In this document: positions 39,466 through 49,499 of the stretch, in pieces | Layout: the number at the start of each line of letters is the position of its first letter | Position numbering within the stretch: the first letter of the stretch is position 1 | Assembly (NCBI RefSeq): GCF_963663645.1 | Contig: NZ_OY760503.1 | Span: forward strand, 310,001-374,000 | Direction of reading: 5' to 3' | DNA: 64,000 nucleotides | Source of the DNA: an uncultured Trichococcus sp. | GTDB taxonomy: Bacteria; Bacillota; Bacilli; Lactobacillales; Aerococcaceae | Made by a program: the position numbers and the translations under genes | The notes under the pieces: generated by a model | The model's database searches: none | What the model saw: only the letters and a program-made list of their open reading frames with translations | Told to the model about the DNA's origin: nothing

Positions 39466-40914
39466 CTATTTCTTTGCTTTATGCACTTTCAACGCTTTGC
39501 CTTTGACGGTGCGGTTCTGCATCTCGGAAATCACATGCGGCCCTTTGCCGTTCAGGATTTCGATGTAGGTCACGTTTTCCTGGATCGTGATGATGCCGAT
39601 GTCATCCGCATCGACGCCGGGAATGTTGGTCAGCGTGCCGACGAAATCGATGGCGCGCAGTTTTTTCTTCTTGCCGCCGTTGAAATAGACTTTGGTGATG
39701 TCCTTGTTCAATTCCCGGTTGCGCGCGCGTTTGATGACTGGGCGTTCCTGCAGTTTCTTTTCGAAAGCCGCTTTGTGATGCTGCACGAAGCGGGCACTCG
39801 GCGGATCGATTTCGGTGATTTCCTGCTGAGCGAAGTCTTTCACTACCTGCCAGCTTCTTTCCTCACTAGGCGTAACCAAGGTCAAGGCTACCCCCGTTTT
39901 GCCGGCGCGGCCGGTCCTGCCGGTACGGTGGATGAAGCTCTCTTTCTCCTCGGGGACATCATAATTGACGACATGCGTCACGTTATCGACATCGATGCCG
40001 CGCGCAGCCACATCCGTTGCCACCAGATAGCGCAATTTCCCTTTGCGGAAATCATCCATGACGGCTGTGCGGTCATCCTGCACCATCCCGCCGTGCATCT
40101 TATCGATCGGCAAACCGGCTTTGCTCAAGAATGTGTACAGTCCGTTTACGGCTTCCTGCGTATTGCAGAAGATGATGCAACTGTCCGGATTCTCAACGGT
40201 CAGCAGATCCAATAGTTGCTTGGGTTTACCCGATTCTTGGACGCGGATGAAGGATTGCAGAATCTTCGGTTTGGATGTCTCGTCGCTTTCCATTTTCACC
40301 GAAACGCTGTCTTTCTTCATATAGAAGCTGGCCAAACGCACCACTTCATTCGGCATGGTCGCGGAGAACAGCAGCGTTTGTCTTTGTTTCGGCAGGTAAT
40401 CGATGATGGCTTCCACTTGTTCAATGAAGCCCATATTCAACATCTCATCCGCTTCATCAAGGACCAGGTAGCGTATCTTGTCGAATTTCATTGTCCCTTT
40501 TTGCAGATGATCCAATACTCGACCAGGCGTCCCCACTACGATATGGCTTTTCTGTCTCAATTCCGATTTTTGCGTATCGAAGGAAGTCTTGCCGAAGACA
40601 GCAGTGGCCTTGATCCGCTTCAGCCGTCCGATGTTGGTGATATCCTCTTTCACCTGCAGCGCCAGCTCCCTTGTCGGAACCAAAATCAGCGCCTGCGGAC
40701 GGTTTTCCTCCCAGCTCACACTTTCGCACAACGGTACGCCGAAACTGACGGTCTTGCCGCTGCCGGTCTGCGATTCGACAATGATATCTTTGCCCTTTAA
40801 GGTCAGCGGGATGACCTCCTGTTGTACTTGCGTCGGTTTGAAATAACGCAATGCCTTTAGTGCCGTAACGATTTCTTCGCTGATTGCGAAGTCTTCAAAT
40901 GTTGTATAATTCAT
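39466..40914 (-). CDS. dbpA: DEAD-box RNA helicase, DbpA/YxiN type
   Basis: 482 residues. Helicase motifs: SQTGSGKT (I), PTRELALQ (Ia), DEAD in [11 protein letters not shown] (II), SAT (III) and [13 protein letters not shown] (VI). The last 75 residues ([26 protein letters not shown]) form the DbpA-type RNA-recognition domain that targets 23S rRNA hairpin 92, so a role in 50S assembly is likely. Complete. Confidence 0.93.
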   Translation of the reverse strand: MNYTTFEDFAISEEIVTALKALRYFKPTQVQQEVIPLTLKGKDIIVESQTGSGKTVSFGVPLCESVSWEENRPQALILVPTRELALQVKEDITNIGRLKRIKATAVFGKTSFDTQKSELRQKSHIVVGTPGRVLDHLQKGTMKFDKIRYLVLDEADEMLNMGFIEQVEAIIDYLPKQRQTLLFSATMPNEVVRLASFYMKKDSVSVKMESDETSKPKILQSFIRVQESGKPKQLLDLLTVENPDSCIIFCNTQEAVNGLYTFLSKAGLPIDKMHGGMVQDDRTAVMDDFRKGKLRYLVATDVAARGIDVDNVTHVVNYDVPEEKESFIHRTGRTGRAGKTGVALTLVTPSEERSWQVVKDFAQQEITEIDPPSARFVQHHKAAFEKKLQERPVIKRARNRELNKDITKVYFNGGKKKKLRAIDFVGTLTNIPGVDADDIGIITIQENVTYIEILNGKGPHVISEMQNRTVKGKALKVHKAKK

Positions 40915-41080
40915 CTTGTCCTACCTTCACTTTTGATTTGTCGTCTCAGTATAACAGGAAAACATCAATAAATCCGCGTTTTTGTGAAAACGAGTGTACG
41001 GGACGGAATTAAAAACGGAACTGGATCTGAATCCCGCAAAGGGTTCCGCTTCCAGTTCCACTATCGCCGCATGCGCCAGT

Positions 41081-41557
41081 TCACTCTTCGCAGAACAGCC
41101 TGATCCGCTCAATCGCTTGTTGCGCCATTTCATCGCGTTTTTCCAGATAAGCTTCTTTGTCGAATGTTTTGTTCTTATCTACATAAGGAATATTCTGGAT
41201 GCTTTCCAAGTTTAAGGTCGTTCCGCCTTCCTCCGCTTTGGCCGTGTAATTTTGCCTCACGAAAGAATCCTCGGCCGGATTGACCGTGTCCACCCGGATG
41301 GCTGCGCGCATGACGAATTCCTCAGGTAACAGTTCCGATTGCTGCACTTCGATGTTCACCGGCACCATTTTCCCGAACATGTCGTATTCTGCCTTGTAGA
41401 CACTGGACAGGCCGCCGTCCCCGCTGATCTGCTTGACGATTTTCAGGCCCTCATGAATGTCTTGCCAATTCCCCACATTGGCGGCGTACTGCCATACTTT
41501 GCTCAGCGGGGCTTCGATAAAAATACTTTTCTTGATGTGGCTTTTGATGTAGTCCAT
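41081..41557 (-). CDS. SRPBCC (START-like) domain protein
   Basis: 158 residues. ATG 41557 is preferred over 41566 because GGAAGG abuts the latter. The pattern IKKSIFIEAPLSKVWQYAANVGNWQDIHEG is the first strand and helix of the SRPBCC/Bet v1 fold (polyketide-cyclase-like family), which holds hydrophobic ligands. No function assignable. Promoter at 41629-41657. Confidence 0.8.
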   Translation of the reverse strand: MDYIKSHIKKSIFIEAPLSKVWQYAANVGNWQDIHEGLKIVKQISGDGGLSSVYKAEYDMFGKMVPVNIEVQQSELLPEEFVMRAAIRVDTVNPAEDSFVRQNYTAKAEEGGTTLNLESIQNIPYVDKNKTFDKEAYLEKRDEMAQQAIERIRLFCEE

Positions 41558-41628
41558 TTTATTCATCCTTCCTGCTGATTGAACCTACTGCCCTCATATG
41601 CGACTGTGATAGCGTTATCTTTATCCTC

Positions 41629-41657
41629 ATTATAATCAAATGAATTCCCTTATACAA
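41629..41657 (-). promoter_or_regulatory. Promoter of the SRPBCC gene
   Basis: On the minus strand TTGTAT (41652-41657), 17-bp spacer, TATAAT (41629-41634). Confidence 0.65.
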
Positions 41658-41659
41658 AC

Positions 41660-41993
41660 TTGGGTCCATGAACATTGAAAACCACCCTTGGCAACTTCGC
41701 CGATATTTGTTAAACTGTTCGGGACAGTTCGTAACCATCCTGTCGTTAAATAAAACTAGGGAAATAGAATCATGCAATCAAAACGCAGGAATGTTTTTTG
41801 AGATGGCTTGTTATCCTTAGATACAACCTTCTCGGCATCCGTGCGTCTTTTTTTGTGCCTATTCTTGTAAGGCGTTGAATAAAGTATTATGAGGCTTTTA
41901 AACAATCTACAAAAATCTCCTCAAATGCATTCAATTCTTTTATTTTTGATTCCATTTCCTCTATACTTTGCGTATAGAAAGGGATGATCCGAG
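41660..41993. other. AT-rich gap, possible left end of IS element
   Basis: About 330 bp without a supported gene. Just before tnpB a hairpin CTATAC-TTTGC-GTATAG (41961-41977) sits beside GAAAGGG. IS605-family left ends carry short hairpins, so the element may begin near here, but the boundary cannot be fixed from this sequence alone. Confidence 0.4.
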
Positions 41994-43017
41994 ATGATGC
42001 TGACTAAGAAGGTCCGTTTGATCGTTACAGACGAAACTTCCAAACTCTACCAAGCAGCAGGCGTTGCTCGTTGGGCTTACAACTACACGATCCGGATGCA
42101 GGAAATGAACCATCGCTTCGGTGGGACGTTCATCAGCGATAATGATCTGCGCAGGCACATCACCAAGATGAAGAAGCGCAAGAAATATGCCTGGCTGAAC
42201 GACGTGTCCAACAATGTCGTGAAACAAGCTGTTAAGGATGCCTGCAAAGCCTACAAAGCCTTTTTCAACGGGCAAGCCCAGCAACCACGTTCTGTTGGAA
42301 AAAATCGGTTGGGTGAAAACCAACGAACCTTTGCCCGTGGACTGCAAATACTACAACCCGCGCATCAAATTCGACGGCAAATATTGGTATCTGACGGTTG
42401 GCATCGAGGTGAATCCGGTAAAAGTTAAATTGGATGGTCGGAATGTCGGGGTGGATATCGGCATCAAGGAGTTAGCTGTCACCTCCGATGGCGTTTTTTA
42501 CAACAATATCAACAAGACAGCCTCCGTGAGGAAAGCGGAGAGACGCCTCAAGAGATTGCAGCGGCGTGCAAGCAAAAAATACAAAAAAGGAACGCCTAAA
42601 TCTAAACATCTCCTAAATCTAGAAAGTGAAATCCGAAGGCAGCACAGACGCTTAGCCAACATCAGAACCAATCATGTCCATCAAACAACAGCGGAGATCG
42701 TGAAATCCAAACCCTCCCGCATTGTGATGGAAACGCTGAACATCCGCGGCATGATGAAAGACAAGCATTTGGCTAAGGCGGTCGCAAATCAGAAACTCTA
42801 TTTCTTCAAACAATGCCTGCAATACAAATGCGAACTAAATGGCATTGAATTTGTGGAAGCAGACCAGTGGTTTCCGAGCTCCAAGTTGTGCAACAACTGT
42901 GGAACGCTCAAAAAGGACCTGAAACGCAGTGACAGGGTCTACCACTGCGCGTGCGGCCACCATTGCGATAGGGATCTGAACGCAAGCTATAATCTGAGGG
43001 ATTACCAAGCAGTCTAA
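41994..43017 (+). pseudogene. tnpB: IS200/IS605-family TnpB with internal deletion/frameshift
   Basis: The N-terminal frame (ATG 41994, VRLIVTDETSKLYQAAGVARWAYN) reaches KAYKAFFNGQA. The next frame then takes over with NHVLLEKIGWVKTNEPLP and runs to 43017. The roughly 40 residues usual between these two blocks in TnpB appear to be missing, so a small deletion and the frame change probably coincide near 42280. The RuvC residues survive: Asp in VGVDIGIKEL, Glu in IVMETLNIRG, Asp in HCDRDLNASYN, and the CNNC...CAC zinc finger. RNA-guided nuclease activity of the broken product is doubtful. No tnpA is adjacent. Confidence 0.85.
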
Positions 43018-43150
43018 CGGTAGCTCGGATATGTACGATTCGTTGCATCGGAATTTACGCCCTCGGAGTGCTGCATCAAACGAAAGTAGTCCGTCAGGAC
43101 CAAATCGGGCACGAAGAACAGGGAAGCAAACATAAACTAGATTTAGTTAG
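43018..43150 (+). mobile_element. Right end of the TnpB element, likely omega-RNA region
   Basis: The segment after the tnpB stop has the look of IS605/IS1341 right ends (GGAATTTACGCCCTCGGAGTG, then GAACAGGGAAGCAAAC). In this family the TnpB guide RNA spans the tnpB 3' end and the right end. Exact terminus and RNA ends are not determinable; the distal limit is estimated at TAGATTTAGTTAG (about 43140-43150). Confidence 0.5.
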
Positions 43151-43171
43151 ATTTATGGCAACGGTGGACTG

Positions 43172-43669
43172 ATGCAAAAAACATTCACAAAAACACAAAA
43201 ATTGACTTTCTCAGCGATGTATATCGCTATGTACATCGTCATCATGGCTCTGACGCAATCTTTCGCTTTTGGACAATATCAAATCCGCATCGCCACAACT
43301 CTTTACGCCCTAGCTTATTTCAACCCGTTTCTGATCATCCCGGCTGGTCTCGCCAATCTTATGTCGAACCTGTTCTTCGGCGGACTGGGGATCATCGACA
43401 TGCTTGGCGGGACCCTCGTCGGCATCGTTACGGCTTCGCTCGTTTACGCTGTCCGCAAATACAACTTGCCGAAGTGGTGTCTGATCCTGCCGATCATCTT
43501 CATCCCGGGAATCATTGTGCCGATCTACCTATCGCAACTGTTGGCCATCCCGTTCCTGCCGCTTGTCGTCAGCCTCTGCATCGGCCAATCGGTACCGGCT
43601 TTCGTCGGCTACTTTTTGGTGCAGGCACTGGAAAAACGATTCTATAAAAGCGCGCTTTTAAAGCCATAA
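43172..43669 (+). CDS. queT: Queuosine precursor transporter QueT
   Basis: 165 residues with five to six hydrophobic helices. The motif [36 protein letters not shown] is, in shorter blocks, the QueT (ECF substrate-specific component) signature. It imports a 7-deazaguanine precursor with the shared ECF energising module, not in the window. Usually a preQ1 riboswitch precedes queT; here the TnpB right end abuts the gene and none is recognisable. Weak ribosome-binding site (CGGTGG). Confidence 0.88.
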   Translation: MQKTFTKTQKLTFSAMYIAMYIVIMALTQSFAFGQYQIRIATTLYALAYFNPFLIIPAGLANLMSNLFFGGLGIIDMLGGTLVGIVTASLVYAVRKYNLPKWCLILPIIFIPGIIVPIYLSQLLAIPFLPLVVSLCIGQSVPAFVGYFLVQALEKRFYKSALLKP

Positions 43670-43688
43670 GCATAAGGAGGAACACACA

Positions 43689-44189
43689 ATGACAGCAGGC
43701 AGAAATGAAGCCGATCTGAACGGCATCACCCAATTGGGCAACCAACAGACTAAATATCCGCAGGACTACGATCCGAAAGTCCTCGAGACTTTTCCGAACA
43801 AGCATCCGGACAATGATTACTTTGTGAAATTCAACTGCCCCGAATTCACAAGCCTGTGCCCGATGACGGGACAGCCCGATTTTGCGACCATCTACATTTC
43901 CTACGTCCCGGGAGAAATCATGGTCGAAAGCAAATCGTTGAAGCTTTACCTTTTCAGTTTCCGCAACCACGGCGACTTCCACGAGGATTGCATGAACATC
44001 ATCATGAAGGATCTGATTGCATTGATGGCGCCGAAATACATCGAGGTGTGGGGCAAGTTCACACCGAGAGGCGGCATCTCGATCGATCCGTACTGCAACT
44101 ACGGTCAGCCCGGCACTAAATGGGCAGACGTGGCTTGGCAACGCTTGGCGCAGCACGATCTCTATCCTGAGAAAGTCGACAACCGTTAG
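43689..44189 (+). CDS. queF: NADPH-dependent 7-cyano-7-deazaguanine reductase
   Basis: 166 residues with AAGGAGG upstream, the short homodimeric QueF type. The catalytic Cys lies in [13 protein letters not shown] and the QueF motif in [15 protein letters not shown]. It reduces preQ0 to preQ1, which is inserted into tRNA by Tgt. Followed directly by queC with no gap. Confidence 0.96.
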   Translation: MTAGRNEADLNGITQLGNQQTKYPQDYDPKVLETFPNKHPDNDYFVKFNCPEFTSLCPMTGQPDFATIYISYVPGEIMVESKSLKLYLFSFRNHGDFHEDCMNIIMKDLIALMAPKYIEVWGKFTPRGGISIDPYCNYGQPGTKWADVAWQRLAQHDLYPEKVDNR

Positions 44190-44858
44190 ATGGAAAATGT
44201 GAACGGGACAACGCAAAAACAAGCATTGGTCATCTTTTCAGGCGGGCAGGATTCAACTACTTGCCTGATCCAAGCCATCCAAAAGTACGGCGCGGCAAAC
44301 ACAGTGGCACTTTCCTTCAGCTATGGCCAACGCCATGGCATCGAACTGGAACGGGCCGCCTGGATCGCCAACGATCTCGGGGTCGAACACCACACACTGG
44401 ATGCGACAGTAATGGGCAAAGTCACGACGAATGCCTTGATGGACGAGTCGCAGACAATCAAGGAAGCTGATACCGAGGACTATCCGAACACCTTTGTCGA
44501 TGGACGGAACGCCCTGTTCCTGTTGCTGGCCGGCATCTTTGCCAAATCCAAAGGCATCCGCAACATCATCCTGGGCGTATGCGAAACGGACTTCAGCGGC
44601 TATCCGGATTGCCGGGATGTGTTCGTCAAATCGATGAACGTGACTCTGAACCTGGCCATGGATTACAATTTCAACGTTGAAACGCCGTTGATGTACCTGA
44701 CCAAGGCGCAGACATGGGAGCTGGCCGATCAGCTGGGCTGTCTCGCCTACATCGAGGAACATACGCATACTTGTTATATGGGCGTCCCTGGCGGTTGCGG
44801 CGAATGCCCATCCTGCAAACTCCGCAACGCCGGACTGGCAGAATACCTGAATAAGTGA
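44190..44858 (+). CDS. queC: 7-cyano-7-deazaguanine synthase
   Basis: 222 residues starting on the base after the queF stop, so translation is coupled. PP-loop [10 protein letters not shown] at the N-terminus and zinc ligands in [15 protein letters not shown] at the C-terminus. It makes preQ0 from 7-carboxy-7-deazaguanine with ATP and ammonia. QueD and QueE, the upstream enzymes, are not in the window. Confidence 0.96.
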   Translation: MENVNGTTQKQALVIFSGGQDSTTCLIQAIQKYGAANTVALSFSYGQRHGIELERAAWIANDLGVEHHTLDATVMGKVTTNALMDESQTIKEADTEDYPNTFVDGRNALFLLLAGIFAKSKGIRNIILGVCETDFSGYPDCRDVFVKSMNVTLNLAMDYNFNVETPLMYLTKAQTWELADQLGCLAYIEEHTHTCYMGVPGGCGECPSCKLRNAGLAEYLNK

Positions 44859-44865
44859 TAAAAAA

Positions 44866-44912
44866 ATAGCCCTCTGGCTGTTCCGCTGCTGCGGACTATC
44901 CAGAGGGTTATT
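44866..44912. terminator. Bidirectional terminator after queC
   Basis: AATAGCCCTCTGG pairs with CCAGAGGGTTATT, between convergent genes, with an A run before and TTTGTTTT after. Confidence 0.88.
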
Positions 44913-44947
44913 TGTTTTCGCTGAAGGCAAGCTGTCCACTCTCTGGA

Positions 44948-45652
44948 TCACCATACATGCGGAAGCAAACGATATTTGACGCGTTGGGTATAAGCTGTGT
45001 AGCCCGGCAACCCTTCCTTCAGCATCTCTTCCTCGTCCTTTATCCGCGCGATGATTTCGAGGCAGCTCAACGCTATCGGAATCACAGAATAGTAGGATCC
45101 GAGCATCAACGGGATCGACAGATACAGAATGATGGAAGCAAAATACATCGGGTGGCGGATGATCGAATAGAGCCCGGTATCGACCAACTGCTGCCCTTCT
45201 TGGATTTCGATGACGCGCGAGGCATAGCTGTTCTGAGCGAAGACGGCGACCATCATCGCGTAGGCGCACTCGAACACAACAACACTGACAATAATCAACC
45301 AAGTGGGCACATCAGACCAATGAAAACGGTAATCCAATCCCGGCATGAAACAGCCCACTAGCATGAACATCGCTGAAACCAAAATGACTTTCCGCTGCTT
45401 TTTGCGCGGTTCCTTCAAGTTCATCCGTTTTGCCAGCAAAGCGGGGTCTTTACGCAACAAAAAGACGAGCGTCATGACCAGCGGAATCGTCAATGCCGCC
45501 AGAAAAAGCCAAGCCTGCCAATACCGGAAGGTGCCCGCCAAAGCGAACAGGATGCCTCCGATCAGAAGCACCCCTGAAAAAAGACGGAATAGGCCCAACT
45601 TCAGCAAATTTCTCTTTTCCTTCCGAACCTTCTTTCTATCCACGAAATTCAT
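44948..45652 (-). CDS. Isoprenylcysteine methyltransferase-like membrane protein
   Basis: 234 residues with about five membrane helices. The C-terminal block [17 protein letters not shown] ... RIKDEEEML is the SAM-binding signature of the ICMT/PEMT superfamily. The start overlaps the metK stop by 17 bp, so it is co-translated with SAM synthetase. The methyl acceptor is unknown; bacterial relatives methylate lipids or small molecules, and prenylated protein substrates are not expected. Confidence 0.85.
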   Translation of the reverse strand: MNFVDRKKVRKEKRNLLKLGLFRLFSGVLLIGGILFALAGTFRYWQAWLFLAALTIPLVMTLVFLLRKDPALLAKRMNLKEPRKKQRKVILVSAMFMLVGCFMPGLDYRFHWSDVPTWLIIVSVVVFECAYAMMVAVFAQNSYASRVIEIQEGQQLVDTGLYSIIRHPMYFASIILYLSIPLMLGSYYSVIPIALSCLEIIARIKDEEEMLKEGLPGYTAYTQRVKYRLLPHVW

Positions 45653-46865
45653 CCCCTATCTGACGTTTCGGCGATTTTTTCAACTCCATCGCTTCTTTCG
45701 CCAACGCGGCGGCCTTATCGGTCCGCTCCCAAGCCAAATCCAATTCGGATCTGCCGAAGTGGCCGTAGCAGGCAAGTCTTCTGTAGATCGGCTTCCTCAG
45801 GTCGAAATCGCGGATAATCGCAGCCGGACGCAGGTCAAAGTGCTTTTCGATCAGTTCCTCGATCTGCGCTTCGGCAATGCTGGCGGTCCCGAAGGTTTCC
45901 ACCCGGACAGAAACGGGTCTGGCCACGCCGATGACGTAGGCCAGCTGGATTTCGCATCTGTCGGCCAAACCCGCAGCCACGACGTTCTTCGCTGCATACC
46001 TTGCGGCGTAAGCGGCGGAGCGGTCGACTTTGGTTGGGTCTTTCCCGGAAAAGGAGCCTCCTCCGTGCCGCGCAAAGCCTCCATATGTATCGACAATGAT
46101 CTTTTTCCCTGTCCATCCCGAGTCGCCGGCAGGACCGCCGATGACGAAACGGCCGGTCGCATTGACGAAATATTTCGTCTGATCATCCAACAGCTCCGAC
46201 GGGATGACGGCCGGGATCACCTGCCGGAGCATATCCTCTCTGAGCTGTTCCTGATCGACCGCTTCGTCATGCTGACAGGCGATCACGACCGCTTCGACTC
46301 TTTTGACATGGCCATCCTCATACTCCACGGTCACCTGGGTTTTCCCGTCCGGCCTCAGATAGGGCAGATCCCCTGATTTCCGCAGCTCGGCAACCTTTTT
46401 GGCCAGCCTATGAGCCAGCATGATCGGCAGCGGCATCAACTCCGGCGTTTCCTTGCAGGCATAACCGAACATCAATCCCTGATCGCCTGCTCCCAATTGG
46501 TCCGCTTCATCGTCCGATCCGAGCCGCTTTTCCAAAGAGGAGCCGACCCCTGCAGCGATATCCGGTGATTGCTTGTCCAAACCGATCAGGACGGAGCAGG
46601 CCTTCCCATCGATGCCAAAGTCGCTGTCCGTATAGCCGACATCCTGGATGATCGTCCGGACGATGGCCGGAATATCCACCGTGCTGACAGTCGTGATCTG
46701 GCCGAAAACCGTGATCAAGCCGGTACTGGCGGAAACATCGCAAGCCACCCGCGCGAACGGATCCTCCTCCAGAATGGCATCCAAAATCCCGTCAGCTATC
46801 TGATCGCAGAGTTTATCCGGATGCCCCTCCATGACCGATTCCGAGGTGAAAAATGTTCTCTTCAT
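45636..46865 (-). CDS. metK: S-adenosylmethionine synthetase
   Basis: 409 residues. ATP and methionine motifs: [33 protein letters not shown], and [18 protein letters not shown]. About 10-20 residues longer than usual MetK, with extra length in the C-terminal tail. No SAM riboswitch core is visible in the 64-bp gap to the upstream gene. Its position after two AmmeMemoRadiSam genes and before a methyltransferase suggests local SAM supply; whether a second metK exists in the genome cannot be seen. Confidence 0.94.
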   Translation of the reverse strand: MKRTFFTSESVMEGHPDKLCDQIADGILDAILEEDPFARVACDVSASTGLITVFGQITTVSTVDIPAIVRTIIQDVGYTDSDFGIDGKACSVLIGLDKQSPDIAAGVGSSLEKRLGSDDEADQLGAGDQGLMFGYACKETPELMPLPIMLAHRLAKKVAELRKSGDLPYLRPDGKTQVTVEYEDGHVKRVEAVVIACQHDEAVDQEQLREDMLRQVIPAVIPSELLDDQTKYFVNATGRFVIGGPAGDSGWTGKKIIVDTYGGFARHGGGSFSGKDPTKVDRSAAYAARYAAKNVVAAGLADRCEIQLAYVIGVARPVSVRVETFGTASIAEAQIEELIEKHFDLRPAAIIRDFDLRKPIYRRLACYGHFGRSELDLAWERTDKAAALAKEAMELKKSPKRQIGDEFRG

Positions 46866-46929
46866 ACTTCATCGCCTCTTTTTACTAAAATATGAATGAC
46901 GCAACCTTCCAAAACTTTCCTTATGAACT

Positions 46930-47571
46930 TCACGCATCCTTGCTTTGCCCTTTGGCTTCCGAAGGCATGAAGGTTGCGACAAGGTAACCGACCCCGAAAG
47001 GCCCTTCATAGGAGAGCATTTCCGCTTCGTAATCCCTGCCTTCGAACGCTCCCATCAGGAACAGTATCGAGCGCAGCCCGCACTCCGCCGCCCTCTCGAG
47101 AAATCCGGAATCCAAACGCAACAGCTGCCCGGCATCCTTTTCCTTTACGGCCTTGACGACCAATTTGTCCAACAGCGGTCCCGCCGAATGGTAACCGTAA
47201 GGCCCCTCCGGCTTAAGTACGTGCGACAGATCGGCTGAGGCAATGATGGCCGTGCGTTGATCCGACTGATCGCAAGCTTCCCCATAGCGCTTTCCCCATT
47301 CATAGTAGTGCTCGTAGGAAGGCTCCGTCACCAGGATCTTTTCCAGCTCCAAGTTGGAAGGCAACTGTTTGGCGAGATAATGCAACGGTACTTCATAGCC
47401 ATGGCCTTCATGCGGCGAGATGATGAGCAGTCGGTCCGGTTTTGCGGCGGCGAGTCTCTCGGCCGCTGTCTCCAAAGCCGCCACTGTCCGTTTCACCCTT
47501 TCGATGTCCTTCCCGCCTATTTCCGGAATGATGAGCGGCGGATGCGGACTGATGACGCCAAAAATCAACAT
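46930..47571 (-). CDS. AmmeMemoRadiSam protein B (Memo/extradiol dioxygenase-like)
   Basis: 213 residues. The start ISPHPPLIIPEIGG has a metal-binding His like class III extradiol dioxygenases, and SADLSHVL and GPYGYHSAGP carry further His residues of the Memo/LigB fold. In AmmeMemoRadiSam systems a Memo-type protein, an AMMECR1 protein and a radical-SAM enzyme occur together. The AMMECR1 partner is not present next to it here. Reaction unknown. Sixteen bp after the radical-SAM gene. Confidence 0.85.
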   Translation of the reverse strand: MLIFGVISPHPPLIIPEIGGKDIERVKRTVAALETAAERLAAAKPDRLLIISPHEGHGYEVPLHYLAKQLPSNLELEKILVTEPSYEHYYEWGKRYGEACDQSDQRTAIIASADLSHVLKPEGPYGYHSAGPLLDKLVVKAVKEKDAGQLLRLDSGFLERAAECGLRSILFLMGAFEGRDYEAEMLSYEGPFGVGYLVATFMPSEAKGQSKDA

Positions 47572-47587
47572 AAGGAATCCCTCCTTT

Positions 47588-48460
47588 TCAGATGTTGCCG
47601 ATGTGCACGTGCAGCAATCCGTAGCTTTTGCCGATGGCTGCTGCCATTTCCAGAGTCTCCATCGGCGTGATGGCTGTGTCCATCATTTTCCAACCAGGGA
47701 AAAAGCGATTGACATGCCAAGGCACTTCTTTTCCGACTTCCTCAGCGATGAAGCGCGCCATCCGTTCCAGTTGGTCGATGCGATCATTCACCCCAGGGAC
47801 GACAAGTGTGGTGATTTCGAGATGCACGCCTGCTGCATGGAAATGTTTGATGGTGTCCAGTACCGGTTGTGCCGTTCCGCCGCAATATTCCCGGTAGACT
47901 TCGTCATCGGTGCCTTTCAGGTCGACATTGACGGCGTCCAGATAAGGAATGATGGCATCCAAGGTCTCTTTCGTCGCATAGCCGGCCGTTTTCCAGATGT
48001 TCTTCAGCCCTGCTTCACGGGCCAGCTTCATCGTATCGAGCGCGTATTCGACAAAGATGATCGGTTCCGTGTAAGTGTAGGCGATGGAAGGACACTTGGC
48101 AGCCAAAGCCCGCCGAACATGCTGTTCCGGGCTGATGTCCTCCCCATAAATCGGGCGATTCGGTTTGGAGGCCTGCGAAATCGCCCAGTTCTGGCACCAA
48201 AGGCAGCGCAGATTGCACCCGATCGTAGCGAACGAATAGGCTGTAGTGCCCGGAAGGAAATGATTGAGCGGCTTCTTTTCGATGGGATCGATTGCGACCG
48301 CGATCGCTTTCCCGTAGTTCAATGCGTACAGAGTCCCATCCCGGTTCTCCCTGACGGCGCAGATGCCTCGCTTTCCTTCCGCGATGACGCAATGATGCGG
48401 GCAAACGCCGCACCTGATTCTGCCGTCCCCCAGTTTTTCGTACAACATAGCTTCCTTCAT
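47588..48460 (-). CDS. amrS: AmmeMemoRadiSam system radical SAM enzyme
   Basis: 290 residues from ATG 48460 (an upstream in-frame ATG at 48487 has no ribosome-binding site). The N-terminal cysteines CGVCPHHCVIAEGKRGIC are like those of glycyl-radical-activating enzymes, and the radical-SAM cluster motif is CNLRCLWCQNW. Family function is unknown, though it probably activates or modifies a partner protein. First gene of the four-gene SAM-linked operon. Confidence 0.9.
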   Translation of the reverse strand: MKEAMLYEKLGDGRIRCGVCPHHCVIAEGKRGICAVRENRDGTLYALNYGKAIAVAIDPIEKKPLNHFLPGTTAYSFATIGCNLRCLWCQNWAISQASKPNRPIYGEDISPEQHVRRALAAKCPSIAYTYTEPIIFVEYALDTMKLAREAGLKNIWKTAGYATKETLDAIIPYLDAVNVDLKGTDDEVYREYCGGTAQPVLDTIKHFHAAGVHLEITTLVVPGVNDRIDQLERMARFIAEEVGKEVPWHVNRFFPGWKMMDTAITPMETLEMAAAIGKSYGLLHVHIGNI

Positions 48461-48489
48461 TCCATCAACCCCAATCATCCATTTCATAA

Positions 48490-48505
48490 ATGTTATCGCT
48501 TACAC
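48490..48505 (-). promoter_or_regulatory. cre site upstream of the AmrS-Memo-metK operon
   Basis: On the minus strand TGTAAGCGATAACA (48491-48504) matches all fixed positions of the CcpA operator (TGNAANCGNWNNCA). It lies about 30 bp before the start, just downstream of a candidate TTGGAT-18-TAAGAT promoter, a roadblock position. Catabolite repression is inferred. Confidence 0.75.
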
Positions 48506-48700
48506 TTATCTTACTGCATTTTTGCTCAACAATCCAAAATTTAACGGACCAATTTCCTAAAACTCCAACACGTTTTGATACTGTGATATGATTTTTTTTG
48601 TAAACGAAAGAGTAAAATAGCCTCTGATTCATTTCATTGATCAAGTTGATGAATATTGCGCTATAATTAGTAAAAATACTATACGTCAGGAGAATATAAA

Positions 48701-49270
48701 ATGAAATCAGAAAAAGAAAAAATGATCGCCGGCGAACCCTATTTGGCCGGTGACGCGGAGCTCGTCGCCTTAAGGCAGAACGCACGTGAAAACATGCGCG
48801 CATTCAACTATGAAATGGACCCCCGCAAGCGTAGCGAGCTGTTGAAAAAATGGCTCGGGAAGACCGGCCAGAAAATCTACATGGAGCCGTCGCTTTCATT
48901 GGACTACGGCTCCAATATCTTTGTCGGCGAGAATTTCTATGCGAACTTCAATTGCACGATATTGGATACGTGTCCGGTCACATTCGGGAACAACGTGATG
49001 ATCGCCCCGAACGTCAGCTTCTATACGGCCACCCATCCGATTGATCCGGTCGAACGGAACAGCGGAACGGAGTACGGCAAACCGATCACGCTCGGCGACA
49101 ACGTCTGGATCGGCGGCTCTTCCGTTATCGGTCCGGGTGTCACGCTCGGGGACAATGTCGTCGTCGGCATGGGCAGCGTCGTGACCAAATCATTCCCTGA
49201 CAACGTCGTGATCGCTGGGAATCCGGCGCGCGTGATCCGTCAGATCGAGCTTTCCGACGCCAAGTCCTGA
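48701..49270 (+). CDS. maa: Sugar O-acetyltransferase (maltose acetyltransferase type)
   Basis: 189 residues: N-terminal Mac helices (EKEKMIAGEPYLAGDAEL), then left-handed beta-helix hexapeptide repeats with the catalytic His in TATHPIDPVERN. AGGAG lies 7 bp before ATG 48701, and a TATAAT lies about 35 bp upstream. It acetylates maltose, glucose or related sugars with acetyl-CoA; the natural substrate of this family is rarely known. Confidence 0.92.
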   Translation: MKSEKEKMIAGEPYLAGDAELVALRQNARENMRAFNYEMDPRKRSELLKKWLGKTGQKIYMEPSLSLDYGSNIFVGENFYANFNCTILDTCPVTFGNNVMIAPNVSFYTATHPIDPVERNSGTEYGKPITLGDNVWIGGSSVIGPGVTLGDNVVVGMGSVVTKSFPDNVVIAGNPARVIRQIELSDAKS

Positions 49271-49288
49271 ATACGTGAATAAATGCTA

Positions 49289-49330
49289 AAAAACCGGCGA
49301 ATGCCTTTGCGAGGCTTCGCCGGTTTTTTC
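49289..49330 (+). terminator. Terminator of maa
   Basis: AAAACCGGCGAA pairs with TTCGCCGGTTTT, followed by a T run. Confidence 0.92.
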
Positions 49331-49349
49331 GGTATTCATTTTTTTCATT

Positions 49350-49486
49350 GTAGCTCCGGTGAATGGGGCTTTACCCGGAGTTGGCGGCCCCACTCTGTGG
49401 ATTTTCTCCGGCCAACGCACCTTCCCCGGAGTTGAAGCTCTCGTTCTGTAGCTTTCCTCCAGCCAACATACCCTTTCCCGGAGAAA
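49350..49486. repeat. Three-unit palindromic array, family C (52-bp period)
   Basis: Units begin at 49354, 49406 and 49457. Each pairs CTCCGG with CCGGAG around about 15 bases; the third unit has CTCCAG. Linkers differ more than in family A. It lies between the convergent maa and GNAT-Maf genes. Confidence 0.8.
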
Positions 49487-49499
49487 AAGGCCCACAACG

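Noticed and set aside
43018-43171. preQ1 riboswitch before queT
   Set aside because: The segment matches an IS605-type right end, and no preQ1 aptamer core was found.
46866-46929. SAM riboswitch before metK
   Set aside because: The 64-bp gap has no recognisable S-box or SMK core, and metK is internal to an operon.
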